Positions 55,377 to 64,000 of a stretch of 64,000 nucleotides of DNA are shown here, in pieces. A program made the translations under genes and the position numbers. This stretch comes from Boletus sp. NGJ. Its lineage: Eukaryota > Basidiomycota > Agaricomycetes > Boletales > Boletaceae. The stretch covers positions 248,001 to 312,000 of the forward strand of contig JAGTXK010000141.1 in assembly GCA_019096195.1 (NCBI GenBank). The letters run 5' to 3'. Each line of letters opens with the position of its first letter. Within the stretch, counting starts at the first letter, position 1. The notes under the pieces were generated by a model. It was not told where the DNA came from, made no database searches, and saw only the letters and a list, made by a program, of their open reading frames with translations.

Positions 55377-57973
55377 TTACATGATCACACACTCCTTCTC
55401 TTCGAGCTTCACCCCTTGGATACCCATCTCCGCAAACGTCGTCGGGCCCTTGGGGGGGTGACGGCCCGGTGGGGGTTGTTGAGACGCTTCACCGTCCATA
55501 TCTTGGGGTCCACCCTGCGGCGGCGCAGGAGAGGGCATACTTCCCGTTCGCTGACCAGGTGGACGTCCCGCTTGACGCGCGTAACTCGGAGAGTCCGCGT
55601 TCGGCAGCGGTGGCGGCGGCGACGCGAGCCCGGTAGGGTTGGCCCCGGGATCGACGAGCGTGTACCGACGCTGGTTCGGGAATTGCTGATTCAGTGCTGC
55701 TTGCGGCCCTGGACCGAGTGGAGCACCTAGGCCTTGTTGGATTTGTGGAGTCATCGCTTGAGAGGGTTGTTCTACGACGGGAGGGAGGAACTGGGTGGGT
55801 GCAGCGCCAGATCCGTGTGCGTGATGACGGGCCGTCGAGTTCTTTCTAATGACCTCGACCACATGTCGGCCGTCTTCCATCGATGGTCTCGCAGCACCAC
55901 CCTCGCGTTCCGAGCGCTGCTTGGCTTGCGTACGTTTGCGGACAAGTTTGGATTCCGTGATGTTATCATGCTCCTGCCTCGAGAGCGATTGGGGAGACGG
56001 CTGGGACAAGGCAGCGAGACGCTCGACAGCATCCGTGTTACCATGATCGGAAGCCTAGTTGTTGGGATCAGTCATGTCGTTGCGTCTCCAATCCGAGCCC
56101 TTGGCTTGACTCACCAGCTGGTACCACATCTGAGCTGCCTCGATGTCCTTGGTCCCACCGACACCGACTTCCTTGTAGTAACCCATTGCAAATTCTGCAC
56201 TCGGCAAACCTTTCTTGGCAGATTTCTCTGCAAACGTGAATGCAAGATTCTCGTCCTTGTCAAAGGCACCTTCGGCTCCACACAAGAACCACTTGCTGAG
56301 CGCCATGTCTGCCTCTACTTCGCCTTGTTGACTTGCGAGAGAGTAATATTGGACGCTGAGAAGGGCATCGAACGGGAAAGGTGGGAGCGCGAACTCGTAC
56401 GCATGTCCAAGCTTGTACTGCGCAGGAGCAAAATGAAGGAATGCAGCCCGCTCCAAATGGAGTCGTGCTTCTTGTTGGGCCGAAGAGTGCGGCGGAATGA
56501 GCGGCGCAAAGAATTGCGGGGGAACTGTAACATGGGAGAATTCCCCCAGAAGAAGTAAACCATATACGTACGCCGGCTGGGGTACCTGTACAGAAGCAAG
56601 CGTCGCAGCACGGTGGATCAAGGGAAGTCCGATCTCGGGCTGAGGAGGGAGACCGAGTTGGCCCATTAAATGTGCCATTCCCATACGCTATTACATACGC
56701 ATGGGAATGTTATTGACGACACGTGGTTGGAGGCGGAACACTCACGTAAACACAACTCTCGACGTTGAGCTTGACACCGCGCTCAAAGCAGTCGCGGGCG
56801 TGCATCGCATCGTTGAAATTTTCGTAGTCGCGACCAAGGCGGAACCAAGCCTGCGCGTACCCTGCCCGCGCAGCTTGTTCAAAATCGCGGAAGGCGAGAC
56901 GGGGGTTGTGTGGAACATGATCGGGATATGCCCCCGACGCAGCAAACGTGGCACGAAGATAGATCGCTTCCGCAGCAAAGATGGGGATTGGATTGGGGTG
57001 TTGCGCAGATGCGATTTGAAGGATGAGCGCGACCGCGATTTGTACGAGACGCAACAGTTGGGGATCCTGGATGGTGACAGGTCCAGGAGGTGGGGTATCA
57101 CCTGATGGGTTCTGCTGGGCGCGGTCGACGAGTAAGAGGACGTCTCGCGCCCAGTTTATTTTTAAGGCAGGGTCATGGGTGGGGTGCTGGATGGTAGGCA
57201 AGGCAGTCGCTAATGACCCGATGGCTGGAAGAGGGGCAGTGAGCGATGGTGTCCCGCTTTGCCGGGATGGGGAAGGAGCCTGTGGAGGGGCATAGGATGG
57301 TTGAACGGAGCCGGACCTCGGGTGCATCTGTGGCTGTTGGTGAGGCGGACCGTATAATTGTGCTGGGACGGAAGCTCTATGATGGAGCGACGGTGACTGA
57401 AATTGTGGTTGGTGAGGGGCTGGGTGGGGATATGAATGCTGTGGGGGTCGTGGCGACGCAGGAAGGGGGATTGCAGCAGGGGAATTTGACTGGTTCCAAG
57501 GGCCCCAAGCGTTCTGGTTTGGAGGCGGCTGGACTGAAATGCGATGGGCGGGTATTTGAGGACCAAAACAACCTGGATTGTAGTTGGGGGGAGGGTGCTG
57601 GGGAAGGGGAGGGGGTCTAGGGGAGAGGCCACGGTATGGGTCGTGGTAGGGAGGTTGCTGAAAAGCTGCGGTTTGGTTGTCTAAAGTCCTTGCCATCTGT
57701 TTGTACATGTAATACGAGAAATAGAGTAATCAGCGACACATGGAGGTAATGCAATGGCACGCGGCGCACATTGGCGGGCAGGCTGGGGTCTAAGCGATGG
57801 GGACGAGGGGCAGGAAGGGGAGTGGAGGGATGGGGGGGAGGAGAGGGATGGGAGTGAGATATGTATGGATGAGGGGGCAGAGGGGGAAGAGGAGGTGGCT
57901 GGTCTAGATGAGGGTGCCCCACGTAACCAGGAGCACACTCAGCAGGGTATGGAGGCACAGGCGGAGCAGTCAT
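55377..57973 (-). CDS. Skt5/Chs4-like chitin synthase activator with SEL1 repeats and CaaX end
   Basis: Chs4/Skt5 proteins recruit and activate class IV chitin synthase at the membrane. A long Pro/Gln/Ser-rich N-terminal part (57.2-57.97 kb) precedes a block of SEL1-like repeats: LKINWARDVLLLVDRAQQNP, AIYLRATFAASGAYPDHVPH, DFEQAARAGYAQAWFRLGRD, HRAATLASVQVPQPAYVYGL, FLHFAPAQYKLGHAYEFA, ADMALSKWFLCGAEGAFDKD and PSAEFAMGYYKEVGVGGTKD. The tail is again low-complexity and ends KLEEKECVIM, a C-terminal CaaX box (Cys-Val-Ile-Met) that predicts farnesylation, as in yeast Chs4. Start: ATG at 57973 joined over a 43-base intron; an ATG at 57708, in the next exon, is the alternative. Long plus frames here are shadows. 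Confidence 0.82.
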
Positions 57974-58606
57974 TCGTCCCTTGTGTATTTTCGATCCAAC
58001 CTCGTGTATTCTTACTTCACTGACGGCCGCCCAGTCTAGCGATCCGTAAGCGCGAACCAAGCAAAAGTAAGAATGAGTAGTGCGTTCGAAGCCGGATTGG
58101 ATACACAGGGCTGCCATCTGCTACATGGCTGTTTTGGATATCCCACGGCCTGTAGCTGTGCTACTGTCCTCCAAGCGAAGTGCAGTAACTGCATTGAATC
58201 AAGCGATGCTCGTGGGGACCACCAAATTAGCGCAGCCGCTGTGAGTCTGCTCGTCTCTGCTGGCGCCGGTGAGTTTGAAAGTTTGAAACGATGCGCTCAC
58301 TGCCTTCACACAGCATGGCGAGGTCAGGATTCCAATTGTCCCCTAGCCAATCGAACAATCATCATACTTTCAAACATCCACCCATGCGATTTAGTACGAA
58401 AATACTGACAGCCAAGTGGTATCAATCTGATGAGCGAAGATGCAAGGACCCAAAATCGTGCGAATAAAAAGACAGCAGCAATCATTGCGTGAGGGCAATG
58501 CAATATGAGATCGACACCTTGCACTAGATTCTTTGCCCTACACGCTCGCCTATGCAGCTGACCTGGTCGTGCATAGCGAAGAGGGCCAAGGGCGCGAATG
58601 CTCCCG
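57974..58606. other. Intergenic stretch
   Basis: This lies between the 5' end of the Skt5-like gene and the 3' end of the MAP kinase gene. Plus frames of 111 codons or fewer show no motif. Confidence 0.35.
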
Positions 58607-60351
<1,745 letters not shown>

Positions 60352-60511
60352 GTAAGCGTCGTCGTCGTCGTCGTCGGTGTTGAGAATGACTGTCAGAGTC
60401 AGTCAGACGCTCGCCGTAGACCACCAGTCGGACTTCGGAAGTGAAGCACCCCCCGCCGCGCTTCATTTAAATCATTTTATCCAGGTGTTCATCGTCTCGT
60501 GCTCACCGTCG

Positions 60512-63500
60512 ATGCTGGCGATGGCTCACCCAGAGACGGTATCGCGTCAAGCTTTGGACGGATATACGTTCGTGTGGAGAGCCTTTCGGGAAACAGGCTC
60601 GCCTGCCTCGGTCGCATACCCCGTCCTCGAGGCATCCCAGCTAGCTTCCTTTAGTCGTCTTCAGACAACTGTAGGGCGAGCCTCGGACGCGAGCAGAGAT
60701 GCAGCGCAGCCCACCCCACCGTCGTTGTCGTCATCGCAGTCGACACCGAGGCACACGTTACCAGCACAGGACATTCGACAATTGTATCCCAACGTGTACA
60801 TGGAGCCACAGCATTACTACGATGCCACTCGGCACCGCCAATCCCCTTCCCATCCCCACCCGACTCCATTGTCTTCTTTCATGTTCGGCCCGTACCCTCC
60901 GTCCGTCTCCCCACCAGGTACAGCCTTTGCCACCAACACCATGTCCGAATCCCTCCTGGCCTCATTGAGAGCGCTCCAGTACCAGTTCACTGAATTCCAG
61001 GAGAGCCTTGGTGGTGTCAAGTCGGATGTCCAGGATGTTCTGTCTCAGCTCCATGTCCTGTGCACCGCGCAGAACAAAACGGACAAGTCTATCGCGGAGT
61101 TGGAGGGTGTGATTGGCGTCAGCTCCACGGGTACAGCATCCAAGGGCCGTGGAAGGCGCGGCAGAGGGAGGGCTAGAGGCGGGAGAGCAGGCACACATAC
61201 GGAACTCACACTCGAAGGCGTCGAAGCTATTGTACCCGAAAAGACGCTCGTTCAGAGCCTGGCTTCGATCCAGTCTGGGCTCGAACAGTTACTCGCCCAT
61301 GAAAGTCGCACATCTCAATTTCGTGAGTGTCTCTTCTCTTCCTTTGTATCCAAGTGCGAATCGACTCTCAATTTATCCGGCAGATCCATCATTGAGCCGT
61401 CAGGAAGCAACATCGCCACCACATTTTCCACCATCTGTGAATCCTGCAGAACAGGAATCCTCCCGGACATCATCGCCTTCCCCATCATTCGTAGATCCAT
61501 CTCAACAGTATTCGACCTTGCAATTAACACAATCTGCTTCTGCGATCTCGTCCACATCGCAATCCGACTCATCGTCATCTTCCTCTTCAATCGCGATTCT
61601 TACACCAGAATTCGGAACGTCACCGCAGCCTGCAACGCTAGGAAAAGGTTCGTTCGTCACGTGCTCCCCCTTGTTTGCGCAGATATGCGCTCTTTTTTCC
61701 CTGTCTCGTTCCCATTCTTGCCCAAACGGGGCGCCTCCTCTGCCTTTTCATGACGGTTGACTGATTGATTACTGTTCTAAACATATACAGAGTACGTTGA
61801 CATGTCGATCCAAGCATGTCCACCCTCACCTATGTTTGAGCCCTCATGTTCTCTCTCGCATTCCCAAAGACATACTCCCGGGTTTACACTTGTCGACTGG
61901 AACGTCGATCCAGGTAGGTATATACCATTCCAAAGTCACCTGCTCTTGGATGTTTTGTCATTACCTTTTTCTTCACATTGATTCCAAGGGGCTCACATTG
62001 ATGTTTTTACAGCGACGCTTGGAAGGTCTTCTGGCAGTCCCGGTGAGTCTGTATTACCACCCCTACGATTCTATGTCGGGCATTCGTGCATATATTGCAA
62101 TTGGTCGGAAAAGTCATTCAGGTTTTGTGCCTGCCCAAGCACCTAACTGATCTGAAGTTGTTTGCACGATTTCGTTCACCGAGTGCGGGGTCGCCTCGAT
62201 CAGGAAGCAGCATTGTACAAAGTTGTTTATCGGGCGTCCTCGGCGTGTTCATTACCTGTCACATGTTCTGGAGCGAATGCTGACCCGAATGATGATCTAG
62301 CACGACTGACCGCATATACTGCAGAATACCGCACTCACTTCGTACACGACACCGACCTCCCTAGTGCAACAAACTCCGTAACGGATAGTCAATCACCCCG
62401 AAGTCATGGTGATTGCCCCCTTCGTAGCTCGACGGTCTCATATGCGGAATTACCTACGCGCACGATGTCCGCTCCTTCCTTATCTTCTTATCCGAGTGAG
62501 CCTGGGACCCACAACGCAACATCGCAGCGGGTGCGGTCGACTGTCCTACCTGCAGCTTCTAGTTCTCCAGACACTTCGGCCATACCTTCAGTCGGTGGCA
62601 CCAGCCCCGCGGCGGAGACCCCGTCGTCTCCCACACGGATCTTCCACCAAAATCCACTGCTCCAAACTTCCTCTTCCACAATTGAAGGCATTAATTCCTC
62701 GGTGACATCACCTGGGTTTGGGCCGCCTGGTAACTCGCAGACGCCACTCACTTCTCAGTCGAGTTCTCTGAGTAGTACTGATGACACGCCGATATCGGTG
62801 TCTGGTGCTTCAGCATCTGGGAAGCACGAAGGTTGCCTTGTGCAGCGTCGTGCGGAGTCAGATTCAGAGGACGTTCAGATGACCTCCAGTACAGACAGGG
62901 AAAAGATTTCGGCCACAGGTGGGGTGAAAATGGCTTTTGAACTCAAACTTGCTGCACCGGCGCATCGTCAACCATCTTCCCCAGTCGAGGCGGACGATAC
63001 AGGATTGACATCAGGTCTTCCCACTCCGACCATCGGAGACTTTTGCTAATGACCATGTGCCCCGGGTGGTCAGCCGCTCGACACGCGAACACGGTGCTGC
63101 TACAGACCAAACACTCATATCACGTGCCTCTCTTCGTCGGAACTTGCCCGTCATACCCACGCCTCCATCTTTGACACCGGAGCCATCGAGTGGAGAAGAT
63201 CGGGGAACGTTGGATGGTAGAGGCTGGGGATCGACCCGACAACGCTCCTCCATGGCGTTTTCTGAGCCGTTGTCGCCTTTGACTCCTCCCTTACCTTCTC
63301 CGTCCCCAGCTGTTGGGAGCTTGCTTTCGGAGGAAGGTAGTAGCGACATGGGCGGACAGGCAGCGGCTCAGAAAGTTATGGAAGAACCGATAGATTCCAC
63401 GGAGGACGCAAGGGGCACGGTCGTTCGTGGAGGCGACGTTACTGAAGGGGTTCGTGCGGATGTTTCGATGATAAACAACGAAAAGTCGAGTGCTAGACCT

Positions 63501-64000
63501 CATACTGACCAGGCGGGTGTCGACGAATCGATATCTACAACGAACTCGGCTGTGGCCAACGAAGACTCGTCTCGAGTACCTCAGGGACCGTCAGTAGGGC
63601 AGCCTAGCATCAAGTTGCCTGAGCACCATCCGGATGCCAATGGCATTGTTCCAGCGTATCTCCCAATAGATGGGAACGACTTTGGTTTTTCCTCCCCATG
63701 GCGTCGTCCTTTGTCGACTCCCGCGCCACCCTCACAGTATGCGACCCCCTCCGATTCTTCCGGTCCGGATCCTTGTCCCACACAGGAAGAAAACGAGGTG
63801 TGGAGTGCGCTCATGCTCGACGCGTCGGGCATGTCGACGCCGCCAGACTCTGCATCGTTCCCACTACACCATCCCTCCCGCGCTTCGTCTGTTCATCCTC
63901 ACTCCTTGCAGCAGTTTTCGATATCGACGTCGACGTATACCAACGACTCTGGCGTCGCTCGTGCGTCATCCACGTTGCCACTGGGGCTGCTCGCTGTTGA
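60512..64000 (+). CDS. Ser/Pro-rich protein of unknown function, cut by the window end
   Basis: I do not recognise the family. The start MLAMAHPETVSRQALDGYTF lies 160 bases from the divergent MAP kinase start. Exon 1 carries a His/Pro/Ser-rich segment, then a helical, coiled-coil-like part (LLASLRALQYQFTEFQESLG; LSQLHVLCTAQNKTDKSIAE) and a basic RGRGRRGRGRARGGRAG stretch that could contact nucleic acid. An intron at 61324-61382 joins to LSRQEATSPPHFPPSVNP and a poly-Ser run. Small exons follow (EYVDMSIQACPPSPMFEP; ATLGRSSGS), then a long Ser/Thr/Pro-rich region from about 62210 onward. Near 63030 the reading must move to another frame (PSETFANDHVPRVVSRSTRE) that stays open to the window end. 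Whether an intron or an error explains this is unclear. The 3' end is outside the window. Confidence 0.5.

Noticed and set aside
55734-56558. 274-codon plus-strand frame
   Set aside because: It is antisense to the SEL1 repeats of the Skt5-like gene, whose minus-strand reading is clearly the coding one.

Overview
The window looks like nuclear DNA of a basidiomycete fungus, most likely an agaricomycete. Genes are dense, lie on both strands, and are cut by many introns of about 50-60 bases with GT..AG ends. The gene content fits as well: expanded microsomal P450s, a secreted oxalate decarboxylase, CYP51/ERG11, Stn1, an Rrm4-type RNA-binding protein and a Fus3/Kss1-class MAP kinase. No rRNA gene, convincing tRNA gene, CRISPR array or intact autonomous transposon was seen. 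All identifications come from reading translated exons by eye. Gene ends are firm where stop codons and splice sites fit; internal exon limits are approximate.

Layout. 0.5-2.7 kb: P450 (-). 4.6-7.0 kb: MFS transporter of the allantoate/nicotinate permease type (+). 8.0-10.9 kb: Rrm4-like protein with three RRMs and MLLE repeats (-). 10.9-14.2 kb: gene-poor, with a small foldback element. 14.2-16.1 kb: bicupin oxalate decarboxylase (+). 16.1-18.8 kb: gene-poor, with another foldback element. 18.9-19.6 kb: decayed alpha/beta-hydrolase (-). 20.0-21.5 kb: Mad3 spindle checkpoint protein (+). 21.8-24.9 kb: actin-interacting protein Aip1 (+). 25.2-27.4 kb: telomere protein Stn1 (-). 27.7-38.1 kb: a rearranged cluster of three closely related P450 copies (two apparently whole, one dead), one TenA-type gene, and relics of further P450 and TenA copies. 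38.8-40.8 kb: ERG11 (+). 42.1-43.2 kb: ribosomal protein eL8 (-). 43.5-44.5 kb: hotdog thioesterase (+). 45.2-50.2 kb: one apparently whole P-loop GTPase gene among inverted and truncated copies, with an unusual pair of interlocked inverted repeats. 50.3-53.3 kb: Sec2 Rab exchange factor (-). 53.5-54.8 kb: phosphopantothenate-cysteine ligase (-). 55.4-58.0 kb: Skt5/Chs4-like SEL1-repeat protein with a CaaX end (-). 58.6-60.4 kb: MAP kinase (-). 60.5 kb to the window end: a Ser/Pro-rich protein of unknown function (+), cut by the edge.

Two kinds of region alternate. Conserved single-copy housekeeping genes (MAD3, AIP1, STN1, ERG11, RPL8, SEC2, CAB2, SKT5, MAPK) keep clean exon structure. Between them are fast-changing islands, the P450/TenA cluster and the GTPase cluster, shaped by local duplication, inversion and decay. 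Three short foldback elements of 211-264 bp share CACAA termini, and two of them have exact 3-base target duplications.
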